Positions 8,742 to 18,552 of a DNA stretch of 64,000 nucleotides are shown one piece after another. Below the pieces are notes generated by a model. That model saw only the letters and a list, made by a program, of their open reading frames with translations. It ran no database searches and was not told the origin of the DNA. A program made the translations under genes and the position numbers. Each line of letters begins with the position of its first letter. Position 1 is the first letter of the stretch. The DNA comes from UBA11957 sp963603285. Lineage in GTDB: Bacteria > Bacillota > Clostridia > Lachnospirales > Lachnospiraceae. Where the stretch lies: positions 1 to 64,000 of the forward strand of contig CAVCMG010000007.1 of assembly GCA_963603285.1 (NCBI GenBank). The letters run 5' to 3'.

Positions 8742-10097
8742 CTATTCAAAGATGTCATTCAGACGCTCGATCTCATCCGCGCCCGAAACGACAAGCAGAA
8801 TATCTCCTTTCTCATACATGGAAGCACCATTGGGAATCTCTGTAAGTGGTCCGTGTTTGATACCAACCAAAAGCGTATTCCTGCGGATGTGGATATCTCT
8901 AAGCGGTGTATGACAATATTTTGTATGTTCATCTACCATGAATTCCATTGCATCCGACTTGCCGCCGGCAAAGCTATGCACTGCCAGTGCTGTACCAGTC
9001 TGGTGATCCAGCGCATGCACATACTGGACAATAGTATTGCTGCAAAGATCCTTCGGGCAGACCAGACCACCGATTGAAAGACTGTCAAGGAGTGTGCTGT
9101 TACCTTCGTGACTCAGCTTTGTGATCACCTGATCAACTCCACAGTTAACGCCATACATGGAAACGACCATATTGACCTCATCCATACCGGTCAGCGTGAC
9201 AAGAGCATCGCAGTTTGCAAGACCCTCACCGTCCAGAAGATCACGGTCAGTAGCATCACCAAAAATGATATCTGCCTTCGGCAGCATCTTGGCCAGTTCT
9301 CCGCAGCGTGTCTCATCTTTTTCAATAATGTGCACTTTGATCCCTGTATTTAACAGACGGCTTGCCAGATAATAGCTGACACGGCCGCCGCCGCAGAGCA
9401 TAACATTTCGGATCTTATGAGTAATGATACCCAGATTTTTCAACAGATGTGTCAGATTGTCCGTAGGTGCCGTGACATAGATCTGGTCGCCCTCCTGCAG
9501 GATAAAATCACCGGACGGTGCGATCATCTCGCCTCCACGGATAACGCTGCAGACCAGGATTTTACATTTCACAACGGAATCCAGATCGTTCAATCCCAGA
9601 TTTTTCAGCTTGCTGTTGGCATCGATCTTCAGCTCGATGATCTCCATGCGTCCTCTGGGGAATGTCTCACGCTTCAGGGATACCGGATATTTCAGCATAC
9701 GTTCGATCTCTTCTGCTGCCTGTTTTTCCGGATTGACCATCATGGACAGAGCAAAATTGCGCCGCATTGCATAGATCTGGTCAGCATACTCCGGATTACG
9801 GATGCGGGCGATCGTATGCAGATTTTCATTCATGAAATGTGCTGTCATACAGCATAAAAGATTGATCTCATCCTCACCTGTGGCAGCGATCAGAAGATCT
9901 GCTTCGGCTACACTGGCCTGCTTCAGGATCTCCATCGTAGCGCAGTTGCCATGGACGATCATCACATCGTACTGTTCCTGGGAAGCTTCCAGAACATTCT
10001 GTTTTGTGTCGATCAGGGTCAGATCGTACCCTTCATCTGACAAAAGACGGGTCAGGGTCTGTCCGACTTTGCCGTCTCCTGCAATGATTATTTTCAT
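8742..10097 (-). CDS. trkA: Trk potassium system regulatory subunit TrkA
   Basis: This 451-residue cytoplasmic protein has the tandem RCK-N/RCK-C layout of TrkA. The first nucleotide-binding Rossmann motif is IIIAGDGKVGQTL at residue ~3, and the second is MLCGGGRVSYYLA near residue 230. Each is followed by an RCK-C ligand domain (QEGDQIYVTAPTD; YEKGDILLVVSGAD). It gates the TrkH channel in response to nucleotides. ATG at 10097 is chosen because TrkA proteins begin with MKII and GAGG sits eight bases upstream; an in-frame ATG at 10115 is also possible. It is the first gene of the trkA-trkH(-glgX) unit and follows a strong bidirectional terminator. Confidence 0.94.
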   Translation of the reverse strand: MKIIIAGDGKVGQTLTRLLSDEGYDLTLIDTKQNVLEASQEQYDVMIVHGNCATMEILKQASVAEADLLIAATGEDEINLLCCMTAHFMNENLHTIARIRNPEYADQIYAMRRNFALSMMVNPEKQAAEEIERMLKYPVSLKRETFPRGRMEIIELKIDANSKLKNLGLNDLDSVVKCKILVCSVIRGGEMIAPSGDFILQEGDQIYVTAPTDNLTHLLKNLGIITHKIRNVMLCGGGRVSYYLASRLLNTGIKVHIIEKDETRCGELAKMLPKADIIFGDATDRDLLDGEGLANCDALVTLTGMDEVNMVVSMYGVNCGVDQVITKLSHEGNSTLLDSLSIGGLVCPKDLCSNTIVQYVHALDHQTGTALAVHSFAGGKSDAMEFMVDEHTKYCHTPLRDIHIRRNTLLVGIKHGPLTEIPNGASMYEKGDILLVVSGADEIERLNDIFE

Positions 10098-10188
10098 TTT
10101 CTCATCCTCAAACATACATATTCATTCCTACGAAAAAGGGCAAAAAGTATTTGCCTTTGCCCGAATTTCTTATACAGTATATAGCAAA

Positions 10189-10239
10189 GTGGAGGAAAAA
10201 TCTACACGTTTCGCGAAAACGTGCAGATTTTTCCCCCAC
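10189..10239. terminator. Strong bidirectional terminator between thrH and trkA
   Basis: A 22-bp stem (10189-10210 with 10218-10239, two mismatches) has a TCGCGAA loop. The stem contains AAAAATC on one side and GATTTTT on the other, so either strand yields a GC hairpin with a U run. It ends thrH transcription. Confidence 0.85.
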
Positions 10240-10252
10240 CACACATAGAATA

Positions 10253-10861
10253 TTATGCCATAGCTTTCTTGATAGCTGCCAGAAGCTCATCGTATGTCTC
10301 GAAAGCCTCCAGCTCCGGATAATCCTTCTTGATGGATTCGGTGCTGCGGAACAGGAAACCGGCTTTGCTGGCCTGAATCATGCCGAGATCGTTGTAGCTG
10401 TCGCCGCTGGCGATGGTTTCGAAACCGGCGGTCTGCAGGGCTTTGACGGTGGTCAGCTTGGACTGAGCCACGCGCATCTTGTAACCGGTGATCTCGCCGT
10501 CTGGTGCTACCTCCAGTGTGTTACAGAAGATAGTCGGCATGCCAAGCTTTTTCATCAGGGGTGCGGCAAACTGGGTAAAGGTATCGCTTAAGATGATGAC
10601 CTGACAGCAGTCACGCAGTTCGTCCAGAAACTCCTTGGCTCCGGGCATCGGATCGATCTTTTCGATGGTGGCCTGAATTTCTTTCAGACCCAGACCGTGC
10701 TCTTTTAAAATGTTCAGGCGATATTTCATCAGTTTATCGTAGTCCGGCTCGTCACGGGTTGTTTTTTTCAGTTCCGGGATACCGCTGGCCTCGGCAAAAG
10801 CGATCCAGATTTCCGGTACGAGAACGCCTTCAAGATCCAGACAGGTTACATACATACTCAT
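10253..10861 (-). CDS. thrH: ThrH-type HAD phosphatase (phosphoserine phosphatase/homoserine phosphotransferase)
   Basis: This 202-residue HAD-family enzyme has motif I as Asp9-Leu-Glu11-Gly-Val, the DxExV form that marks ThrH. Motif II is ILSDTFTQF, and motif IV is ASGDSYNDLGMI. In Pseudomonas aeruginosa, ThrH dephosphorylates phosphoserine and can pass the phosphate to homoserine, bridging serine and threonine synthesis. Here it could supply phosphoserine phosphatase activity. It stands alone between terminators. No serA, serC or thr genes are adjacent, so its pathway role is inferred from the family only. Length matches the family. Confidence 0.92.
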   Translation of the reverse strand: MSMYVTCLDLEGVLVPEIWIAFAEASGIPELKKTTRDEPDYDKLMKYRLNILKEHGLGLKEIQATIEKIDPMPGAKEFLDELRDCCQVIILSDTFTQFAAPLMKKLGMPTIFCNTLEVAPDGEITGYKMRVAQSKLTTVKALQTAGFETIASGDSYNDLGMIQASKAGFLFRSTESIKKDYPELEAFETYDELLAAIKKAMA

Positions 10862-10928
10862 AATGTGTCCTCCTCAACTATACGTGTAAAGTACTGTTAC
10901 TTACAGGCAACAAACGTATTCTTTTCTT

Positions 10929-11138
10929 TCATTTTAACCCTTCCGACATTTTTCTGTCAATCCATGTCATCACGTTCTCCGACTGCACCGCCAGCGCCTC
11001 GCACTCGGCTTCCCAGTCTTTATGTTCCTTACTGGATTCATTGGACGGTTCTCTTTCTTCGAGTGCTTCCATCTGTGTATTGATCTGCGCTAAGGCAGCT
11101 TTTAATTCTTCCAGAGACATTTGTGCAAATTCTTTCAT
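10929..11138 (-). CDS. Small acidic coiled-coil protein, function unknown
   Basis: This 69-residue protein is predicted from an ATG with AGGAG six bases upstream. The N-terminal third (EFAQMSLEELKAALAQIN) and the rest look helical and charged with heptad-like Leu/Ala spacing, and there is no Cys or signal peptide. It lies upstream of thrH on the same strand with a 67-nt gap, so the two could share a transcript. I do not recognise a family. Codon use and the clean ribosome binding site make it more likely real than chance. Confidence 0.6.
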   Translation of the reverse strand: MKEFAQMSLEELKAALAQINTQMEALEEREPSNESSKEHKDWEAECEALAVQSENVMTWIDRKMSEGLK

Positions 11139-11223
11139 ATATTCTCCTTTTCATTCGATTGTCTGCTCATCTTCCAAAATGCAATCTTTTTATATCTTAT
11201 CACATACAGCGACTTTTCCATAG

Positions 11224-11267
11224 AAAAAATGCTGTGAAATCTTATATTTGCGATTTCACAGCATTTT
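11224..11267 (-). terminator. Terminator of the NCS2 permease gene
   Basis: AAAATGCTGTGAAATC and GATTTCACAGCATTTT form a near-perfect 15-16 bp stem. On the minus strand, the transcribed side of the permease, it ends in a run of U. Confidence 0.85.
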
Positions 11268-11298
11268 ATGAGCTTATTTTACAGATATCTCTTTCGCA

Positions 11299-12726
11299 TT
11301 ACACAACCAGGAAGAATTTCACCAGGAACAGTAAGGAGATCGCATATGTCAGGATAGAAACCTCTTTTGCCTTTCCTGTGAAGACTTTGATTACGGTGTA
11401 AGAGATCAGGCCAAGGCCGATACCGTGTCCGATGGAACCGGAAACCGGCATGGAGATCAGCATCAGGGCAACCGGAACGAGCTGACTCTGGTCGTCGAAA
11501 TCGATCTTTTTCAGACCACTTAACATCAGTACGCCGACATAGATCAGGGCTGCACTGGTGGCCGGAGCCGGAATGATGGCTGCGATCGGTGCGATGAACA
11601 TGCTGGCAAGGAACAGAATACCTGCTGTCAGGGCAGTCAGACCTGTACGTCCGCCTGCTGCCACACCGGAAGCAGACTCTACGAAGGTCGTAACTGTGGA
11701 AGTACCGGTAACGGCACCGGCTATCGTACCGACAGCATCGGAAAGCAGAGCCTCTTTCATCTGCGGCATATTGCCTTCTTTGTCAACCATACCGGCACGG
11801 GAGGCTGTACCTACCAGTGTACCGATGGTATCGAACATATCGATGATACAGAAGGTGATAACCAGTGTGATTGCTGTAAACCATCCGATCTCAAGGAATC
11901 CCGGGAAGTTGAACTTAAACAGCGTTGTGGATGCCATATCGCCGAAAGCCGGGATAAAGGAAGCTGTTGCCAGAGATTCAAACGGGTTGGTGCCAAGGAA
12001 GATGGCCTCGCCTGCCCAGTAGATCACGCAGGAGATAAACATACCGATCAGTACGGCAGCTTTAAATCCGCGGTGTGCTAAAACGATGATGGCGAACAGA
12101 CCGACAAACATGGTCACTACGGTCAGTACCATCTGGGTATAACCGCTGCCCATATTGGTCTGGGCCAGACTCGGTGTCAGGGAACCGAAGAAGTCTTTCA
12201 TAACATAGAACGGTCCACCGGTTTCGGAATATACACCGGCATTGGAGCCAAGACCGATATTCAGAAGCATAATACCGATGGCCGGAGCAATACCGAGACG
12301 TACGCCCAGCGGGATCGCATTAACGATCTTGTCACGGATATTAAAGATGGACAGCACCAGGAATACGATACCTTCTACAAGGATGATGCACAGTGCAGCC
12401 TGGAAGGATGCCACATAGCTCATGCCTGTGATGGATACGATATTGGCAACAACAACAGCGAAAAAGCTGTTCAGACCCATACCCGGAGCCATAACAAACG
12501 GCTTGTTAGCCAGAAAAGCCATAGTGAGCGTACCGATGGCAGATGCCAGACAGGTGGCAAGGAATACGGCGTTCCAGAGCTCCGGACCACCCTCTGCGCC
12601 AAAGCCGGTCAGAAGATTCGGGTTCAGGGCGATGATATACGCCATGGTCATGAAAGTGGTCAGACCGGCAACCAGCTCGGTGCGGACGGTCGTACCATTT
12701 TCTTTCAGCTTAAATAGTTTCTCCAT
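11299..12726 (-). CDS. NCS2-family purine permease (AzgA/PbuG-like)
   Basis: This 475-residue, very hydrophobic protein belongs to the AzgA/PbuG branch of the nucleobase-cation symporter-2 family. Diagnostic stretches are AGLTTFMTMAYIIALNP at the N-terminus, the MAPGMGLNSFFA loop, the FDTIGTLVGTASRAG region and the GTSTVTTFVESASGVAAGGRTGLTAL loop. Family members import adenine, guanine or hypoxanthine with protons. ATG at 12726 is preferred to 12747 because GAGGAG lies eight bases upstream. The 5' region has a possible extended -10 promoter (TGTTAAGAT) but no purine-riboswitch consensus, so it does not look guanine-controlled by that route. Confidence 0.92.
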   Translation of the reverse strand: MEKLFKLKENGTTVRTELVAGLTTFMTMAYIIALNPNLLTGFGAEGGPELWNAVFLATCLASAIGTLTMAFLANKPFVMAPGMGLNSFFAVVVANIVSITGMSYVASFQAALCIILVEGIVFLVLSIFNIRDKIVNAIPLGVRLGIAPAIGIMLLNIGLGSNAGVYSETGGPFYVMKDFFGSLTPSLAQTNMGSGYTQMVLTVVTMFVGLFAIIVLAHRGFKAAVLIGMFISCVIYWAGEAIFLGTNPFESLATASFIPAFGDMASTTLFKFNFPGFLEIGWFTAITLVITFCIIDMFDTIGTLVGTASRAGMVDKEGNMPQMKEALLSDAVGTIAGAVTGTSTVTTFVESASGVAAGGRTGLTALTAGILFLASMFIAPIAAIIPAPATSAALIYVGVLMLSGLKKIDFDDQSQLVPVALMLISMPVSGSIGHGIGLGLISYTVIKVFTGKAKEVSILTYAISLLFLVKFFLVV

Positions 12727-12893
12727 TTTTCTTCTCTCCTCTTTCATAGGATTTAGTAAACTACCTGTCTATCTTAACACATGTATCTGGCAAATACCAG
12801 TTCATGCCCGGAAAAGAAACTGACCCGGCGTCAATTTTTTCTTCTGAATGTTTATTAGTTATACTTATATTTCTGTCTTTTATCCGAGCAGAC

Positions 12894-12941
12894 ACAAAAA
12901 AGCTGTGCAAATCTTCCCTTTTCGAAGACTGCACAGCTTTC
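12894..12941 (-). terminator. Terminator of metY
   Basis: AAAGCTGTGCA (12899-12909) pairs with TGCACAGCTTT (12930-12940). The minus-strand transcript ends in a U-rich tail read from the AAAAA run at 12896-12900. Confidence 0.85.
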
Positions 12942-12971
12942 TTTCTGTACTTGCTTTAACAGCTCTGAGAA

Positions 12972-14258
12972 TTACCGGATGGCCTCCAGCGCCTGCTTCA
13001 GATCCGCAATCAGATCGTTTTTATCCTCCAGACCACAGGAAATACGGATCAGTCCGGCCGGTACACCGGCGGCTTTCAGTTCTTCATCATTCATCTGGCG
13101 ATGCGTGGATGTTGCCGGATTCAGGCAGCAGGTCTGGGCATCGGCCACATGAGTCTCGATGGCCGCCAGTTTCAGCTGCTTCATAAATTTCTCTGCCGCC
13201 GGTCTGCCACCTTTCAGCTCAAAGGATACAACGCCACAGCCACCATGGGGCAGATATTTCTTTGCCAGCTCGTAATATTTGTTCGAAGGCAGTGTCGGAT
13301 AATTCACATAGGCAACCTGCTCCTGTTGTTCGAGGAATTCCGCCACAGCCTGTCCATTTTCCACATGACGTGGCATACGCACATGCAGAGATTCCAGACC
13401 CAGATTCAGAATAAATGCATTCTGCGGTGACTGGACGCAGCCAAGGTCACGCATCAGCTGGGATGTACATTTTGTGATAAAAGCCTTTTCTTTACCGAAT
13501 TTTTCGGCATAGACGATACCATGATACGACTCATCCGGCGTACACAATCCCGGGAATTTCTCTTTGTGAGCCATCCAATCAAAATTACCGCTGTCTACGA
13601 TCGCACCGCCGAGAGCAGCGCCGTGACCATCCATATATTTTGTCGTAGAATGCGTCACAATATCCGCGCCCCATGTAAATGGCTGAGCATTGACCGGTGT
13701 TGGGAAGGTATTGTCCACAATCAGCGGTACACCATGGGCATGGGCAGCTTTTGCAAACTTCTCCACATCCAGTACCGTCAGTGCCGGGTTGGCGATAGAT
13801 TCACCAAAGCAGGCGGTGGTATTCTCACGAAATGCTGCATTCAACTCCTCTTCTGTACAGTCCGGATCGATAAAGGTGGACTCTACACCCATCTTTTTCA
13901 ACGTCACCGCAATCAAATTGTAACTGCCGCCATAGATGGATGAGGAAGCAACGATATGGCTGCCCGCCTCACAAATATTAAACAGAGCGAAGAAATTGGC
14001 CGCCTGTCCGGAGGATGTCAGCATCGCCGCTGTACCGCCCTCGAGACTGGCAATCTTGGCTGCCACCATATCGTTGGTGGGATTCTGCAGACGTGAATAA
14101 AAATATCCTTCTGCCTCCAGATCAAACAGCTTGCCCATGTCTTCGCTGGTATCGTATTTAAATGTTGTTGACTGGTAGATCGGTATCTGGCGCGGTTCTC
14201 CATTTCCCGGGGTATAGCCGGCCTGTACACATCTGGTATTGATAGAATAATCCTGCAT
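12972..14258 (-). CDS. metY: O-acetylhomoserine sulfhydrylase
   Basis: This 428-residue enzyme of the Cys/Met PLP family uses sulfide to convert O-acetylhomoserine to homocysteine. The PLP lysine is in THSTTKYMDGHG, and the cofactor pocket is seen in TSSGQAANFFAL and VDNTFPTP. The length (about 430) and the inserted segment after the lysine fit MetY better than MetB or MetC (about 380). It has its own promoter and terminator and therefore forms a single-gene unit. GGAGG lies nine bases before the ATG. A short inverted repeat (TTCCTA...TAGGAA, 14277-14296) between promoter and start could be an operator. No S-box leader is present in the short 5' region. Confidence 0.93.
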   Translation of the reverse strand: MQDYSINTRCVQAGYTPGNGEPRQIPIYQSTTFKYDTSEDMGKLFDLEAEGYFYSRLQNPTNDMVAAKIASLEGGTAAMLTSSGQAANFFALFNICEAGSHIVASSSIYGGSYNLIAVTLKKMGVESTFIDPDCTEEELNAAFRENTTACFGESIANPALTVLDVEKFAKAAHAHGVPLIVDNTFPTPVNAQPFTWGADIVTHSTTKYMDGHGAALGGAIVDSGNFDWMAHKEKFPGLCTPDESYHGIVYAEKFGKEKAFITKCTSQLMRDLGCVQSPQNAFILNLGLESLHVRMPRHVENGQAVAEFLEQQEQVAYVNYPTLPSNKYYELAKKYLPHGGCGVVSFELKGGRPAAEKFMKQLKLAAIETHVADAQTCCLNPATSTHRQMNDEELKAAGVPAGLIRISCGLEDKNDLIADLKQALEAIR

Positions 14259-14305
14259 GTTCTTAAACCTCCATTTTCCTACGGAAATATAGGAATTATG
14301 TGTTT

Positions 14306-14334
14306 ATTCTACACATACTTAGAGGAAATGTAAA
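14306..14334 (-). promoter_or_regulatory. metY promoter
   Basis: TTTACA, 17 nt, then TAGAAT on the minus strand, with TG upstream of the -10. It lies about 48 nt before the metY ATG. Confidence 0.7.
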
Positions 14335-14408
14335 GATGCACCCGGTTTTTCCCCGCAAATAAAGTCAGAACTATTCTGCATAGTTTTTTACTGCTTCTGC
14401 AATATACA

Positions 14409-15746
14409 CTAACTGTTATTCTTTTCTTTCCACAGATAATATCCAATACCCACGGCATCTGCCAGAAACCATCCGATCGGGATCGCTGCCCATATGCCGA
14501 TCACTCCGATCCAGGCGATTCTGGACAGGGAATAGGCCAGAACCACACGGGTTCCCAGCGATACCACCGTCAGCACTACCGACATCTGCGGCTTGTTAAC
14601 AGCCCGGTAATAGCCGTACAACATAAACAATATGCCAATTCCTACATAAAAAACGCCCTCGATCTTAAGATACTGCGCACCGATCGCCACAACCTCCCGG
14701 CTGCCTGCGGATACAAAGATCTGCATAAGCTTTGTGGATCCAAGAAAGACAATACTGCTGATACACAGGCAGAAGACGATCACACTGATTCCTGACTGAC
14801 GGATACCCTTTTTTATCCGCTCCCCCTGTCCTGCGCCAAAATTCTGGGCTACAAATACCGAAAAGGCGTTACCAAAATCCTGCACCGGCATGTAAGCGAT
14901 CGTATCGATCTTGACCGCTACGGCAAAGGCTGCCATAACAGCCGAACCGAAGCTGTTGACGATACCCTGCACCATGAGGATACCAAAATTCATCACCGAC
15001 TGCTGCAGACAGGTGAAACCGGACAGAGACAGGATGCTCTGCAGATTTTCCCTGTGCCAGTACATATCCTGCCGCCCCATCCGGTAAGTCGGATATATCA
15101 CAATAAAATACACCAGAAGACCCACGCCGGACACATGCTGCGCGACTACCGTAGCCACAGCCGCTCCCCGGATTCCCATGCCGAGCACGGCCACAAAATA
15201 CAGATCCAGAAAAATATTCAGTACAACAGAAACGCCTAAAAATACCAGCGGAACCACCGAATTGCCGATACCGCGAAGCACATTGGCTACATAATTATAT
15301 AAAAACGTGGCAAAGAAGCCGAAAAATACATAAAACAGATACTCCCGCATGGCATCCACCGTTTCCGTGGGTACCTGCAAAAGCTGAATAATCCCGTCAA
15401 GCCCCAGATAAAACAGCAGCATAATACCTATTGTCAGCACACCGATCGCCGTAAACGACATAAAGATGCCATTCCGAATCCTGTCCTCCTTCTTCTGCCC
15501 AAAAGCCATCGATATAAAGGTACTGCTGCCCAGACACAGCCCGATGACCACCGAAGTCAGAAAGGTCATCAGCGTATACGATGACCCGACGGCCGCAAGG
15601 GCGTTATCCCCAAGATAACGCCCCACGACCCAGGTATCCACCAGATTATATAGCTGCTGCAGGACATTGCCCAGCATCAGCGGCACGGCAAATGCCCACA
15701 GCCCGGCAGTAATACTGCCCGTTGTCAGATCTCTGCTTTTTTGCAT
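14409..15746 (-). CDS. MATE-family efflux transporter
   Basis: This 445-residue membrane protein has about twelve helices in two MatE halves. The start (LTTGSITAGLWAFAVPLMLGNVLQQLYNLVDTWVVG, in pieces) is the canonical MATE N-terminus with the polar PxxxxxxxQQLYNxxD motif. MATE pumps expel cationic drugs or metabolites using Na+ or H+; the substrate here is unknown. It starts 82 nt after the P-type ATPase stop on the same strand. Only a modest hairpin (about 15777-15803) lies between, so it may share the Mn-riboswitch-controlled transcript. That linkage is inferred. Confidence 0.92.
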   Translation of the reverse strand: MQKSRDLTTGSITAGLWAFAVPLMLGNVLQQLYNLVDTWVVGRYLGDNALAAVGSSYTLMTFLTSVVIGLCLGSSTFISMAFGQKKEDRIRNGIFMSFTAIGVLTIGIMLLFYLGLDGIIQLLQVPTETVDAMREYLFYVFFGFFATFLYNYVANVLRGIGNSVVPLVFLGVSVVLNIFLDLYFVAVLGMGIRGAAVATVVAQHVSGVGLLVYFIVIYPTYRMGRQDMYWHRENLQSILSLSGFTCLQQSVMNFGILMVQGIVNSFGSAVMAAFAVAVKIDTIAYMPVQDFGNAFSVFVAQNFGAGQGERIKKGIRQSGISVIVFCLCISSIVFLGSTKLMQIFVSAGSREVVAIGAQYLKIEGVFYVGIGILFMLYGYYRAVNKPQMSVVLTVVSLGTRVVLAYSLSRIAWIGVIGIWAAIPIGWFLADAVGIGYYLWKEKNNS

Positions 15747-15828
15747 AGCGAGACTCCTTTGTTTCTTTCTTTTGTATATGCAGCGGCCTTGCTGCCCGGC
15801 ATATCCTTTTTGGCATTTTCTGTCGTTT

Positions 15829-18474
15829 TTATGCCTGCTTTCGCAGTCTGCAGATACGCACCAGCTGGATCGTCACCGTGGGAAGAATACTCAAAACAGC
15901 AATCCGCACAAACAACAGCACCGACAAGGGCGCGACGGAAAAGACTTCTCTGAGTCCCGGAACCGCCAGAACTGCCAGAAGCAGTACAGCCCCGGCCAGA
16001 AATGCATATATGCTGTACCGGTTACTTCCTATACCGATCTTTGTCAACGGCTCTTTGCTTCTGCAGTTAAAACCGTGAAACAGACGGGCCAGTGTCAGCG
16101 TGGCAAAGGCCATCGTACTGGCCAGCGCTGCCCCGGCTGTGCGAAGCCCGATATGGTACGCACTCAGTACCACAACCGCGATCACAAAGCCCTCTCCCAG
16201 TATAGTCATCATAAAATGTTTTGTCAAAATCCCCGCTTTCGGATCCCGCGGGCGTTCCCGTAGAAGGTCAGGGTCTGCCGGTTCCATGCCGATCGCCAGC
16301 GCCGGAAGAGAATCCGTCAGCAGATTGATAAACAAAAGATGCACCGGTGCAAAGGGCACCGACAGTCCCATCAGCGACGTATACAATACCACCAGGATCG
16401 CCGCCATATTGCCGGAAAGCAGAAACAGCACCGCATTTTTTATGTTGCGATACACATTACGGCCATTGGCCACCGCCTTGATGATCGTCGCGAAATTATC
16501 GTCTGCCAGAATCATATCTGCCGCATCCTTGGACACCTCTGTGCCGGTCACTCCCATCGCCACACCGATGTCTGCCTTTTTCAGAGCCGGCGCATCGTTG
16601 ACACCGTCCCCGGTCATGGAAACGATGCAGCCGCTGCGCTGCCATGCATCGACAATCCTAATCTTATTTTCCGGGGATACCCGCGCATAGACAGATACCT
16701 GGCGGATCATTTTGTCAAGCTCCCCGTCGCTTAATGCATCCAGTTCTGCCCCGGTCAGCGCCAGATCACCCTCTTCAAAAATACCAATCTTTCTGGCAAT
16801 TGCCGTCGCTGTCACTTTATGGTCACCGGTGATCATGACTGTGCGGATCCCTGCACTCTTGGCATCTGTCACTGCCTGCACTGACTCCGGCCGGGGTGGA
16901 TCGACCATGGCCACCAGTCCAAGAAATACGAAATCTTTTTCTGTTTCCATGGTCAGCGGTCTGCTGTCCGTTTTACAGGCAAACGCCAGCACTCGCAGGC
17001 CCAGCTCTGAGAAGCTCTGGTTTTGCTGAAGGATCGCCTTTTTATCCGCTGCTGTCAGAGTGCGCAGTCCCTCTCTTTCCCGGATCTGTGTACAACGCTC
17101 CAAAAGGACATCCGGCGCTCCCTTTGTCAGTACTGTCTCTTCGCCTTCTACCAGATATTTCGTGCTCATCAGCTTTCTATCTGAATCAAACGGAAGCTCT
17201 CCCAGCCGCTGCATCCTGCACCGTAATGTCTCTTCCGGCACTTTATCTGCCGCATTTATCGCCTGTATATAGCACTCAGGCTCCTGCACAGCCTTTCTGA
17301 ACATTTCCAAAAGCGCATACTCCGTCGGATCACCTATGCCCTGTCCGTCTGTGATACTGGCATCATTTGTCAGTACGGCATCATACAAAAGATAGCGAAG
17401 TGTCGTATTGTCCATATCCAGCTGTGTCGGACTGTATATACGGTTATTGGCATAGATCTGCTGCACTGTCATCTTATTTTGTGTCAGTGTTCCGGTCTTA
17501 TCCGAACAGATCACCGAGACACAGCCAAGACTTTCAACAGCCTTGAGATCCTTGATAATGGCATTTTCTCTGGCCATCCTCTGCGTGCCAAACGCCTGTA
17601 CGATCGTAACGATCGAGCCCAGTGCCTCCGGTATTGCTGCCACTGCAAGAGCCACTGCAAACAGCAAAGCATCCAGCATGGCCATTTTCCGGAACATACA
17701 CATTCCAAATACAAGTACACAGATCACCAAAATAGCGACGGCCAGGTGCTGGCTGAAGGTATCCAGACTCTGCTGCAGCGGAGTCTTTCTCTGTTTCGCT
17801 ACATTCATCAGATCCGCAATATGACCGATCTCAGTTTCCATACCGGTGGCCGTCACCAGCACCATGGCCCGTCCATATGTCACAAGACTGCCGGAATATA
17901 CCATATTCAGCCGGTCTGCCAGTACGGCATCGGCTGCAACGGGGTTTTCTGTCTTATCCACGTTGGTTGCTTCCCCGGTCAGGGAGCTTTCATTGACCTG
18001 CAAAGAATAATTGTGCAGGATCCGTCCGTCTGCCGCCGCCATATCTCCGGCTTCCAGTAAAAGGATATCTCCCGGTACGACCTCTTTTGCCTGGATCTGC
18101 ACGGTCTGTCCGTTCCGGATCACCCGGGCATGCGGGGAGGACAGTTGTTTTAAGCTGTTTAAAGATTTCTGTGCCTTTTCGTACTGCACTGTTCCCAGCA
18201 CAGCGTTCATCACAAGGACAAGCAAAATAACAAGCGTACTCTCTGCATTACCGGAAAACATGGAGATCATGGCAGCGATAACCAGGATCACCACTAAAAG
18301 ATCGGCAAACTGTCCGAGAAACACCTGCCAGATGCTCTTTTTACTTTCTTCCTGCAGAACATTTTCGCCTTTTTCTCTGCGGATACTGTCTGCCTGCGTT
18401 GTTGTAAGCCCCTGCTCTGTTACCGAAAACTGTGCCAGCAGCTCGCTGGCGGGACATTCCCAGTATGTTTTCAT
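15829..18474 (-). CDS. P-type cation ATPase under a Mn2+ riboswitch, probable Mn2+ (or Ca2+/Mn2+) exporter
   Basis: This 881-residue P2-type ATPase is of PMCA/SERCA build: two N-terminal helices, an actuator domain, two helices, the P/N domains and six C-terminal helices. The phosphorylated Asp325 lies in CSDKTGTLTQNKM, and the hinge is TGDGVNDAPALKKADIGVAMG. Two motifs differ from the textbook form: the actuator loop is TGEA (166-169) instead of TGES, and the TM4 site is PEALGS (282-287) instead of PEGLP. Similar ATPases downstream of yybP-ykoY riboswitches, such as Lactococcus YoaB, are linked to Mn2+ tolerance. The riboswitch makes Mn2+ export the best guess; Ca2+ remains possible. The ribosome binding site AAGGAG is clear. 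Confidence 0.88.
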   Translation of the reverse strand: MKTYWECPASELLAQFSVTEQGLTTTQADSIRREKGENVLQEESKKSIWQVFLGQFADLLVVILVIAAMISMFSGNAESTLVILLVLVMNAVLGTVQYEKAQKSLNSLKQLSSPHARVIRNGQTVQIQAKEVVPGDILLLEAGDMAAADGRILHNYSLQVNESSLTGEATNVDKTENPVAADAVLADRLNMVYSGSLVTYGRAMVLVTATGMETEIGHIADLMNVAKQRKTPLQQSLDTFSQHLAVAILVICVLVFGMCMFRKMAMLDALLFAVALAVAAIPEALGSIVTIVQAFGTQRMARENAIIKDLKAVESLGCVSVICSDKTGTLTQNKMTVQQIYANNRIYSPTQLDMDNTTLRYLLYDAVLTNDASITDGQGIGDPTEYALLEMFRKAVQEPECYIQAINAADKVPEETLRCRMQRLGELPFDSDRKLMSTKYLVEGEETVLTKGAPDVLLERCTQIREREGLRTLTAADKKAILQQNQSFSELGLRVLAFACKTDSRPLTMETEKDFVFLGLVAMVDPPRPESVQAVTDAKSAGIRTVMITGDHKVTATAIARKIGIFEEGDLALTGAELDALSDGELDKMIRQVSVYARVSPENKIRIVDAWQRSGCIVSMTGDGVNDAPALKKADIGVAMGVTGTEVSKDAADMILADDNFATIIKAVANGRNVYRNIKNAVLFLLSGNMAAILVVLYTSLMGLSVPFAPVHLLFINLLTDSLPALAIGMEPADPDLLRERPRDPKAGILTKHFMMTILGEGFVIAVVVLSAYHIGLRTAGAALASTMAFATLTLARLFHGFNCRSKEPLTKIGIGSNRYSIYAFLAGAVLLLAVLAVPGLREVFSVAPLSVLLFVRIAVLSILPTVTIQLVRICRLRKQA

Positions 18475-18552
18475 TTTTTACAACTCCTTTTCACAGTTTT
18501 TCCTGTTGGCAGCGCTGTCTGCTCTTTTGGGCTGTCTTTATCCGTTACCGCA

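Noticed and set aside
12748..12893. Purine riboswitch upstream of the NCS2 permease
   Set aside because: Only a short inverted repeat (CTGGTATTTGCCAG) was found; the conserved purine-aptamer loops are missing.
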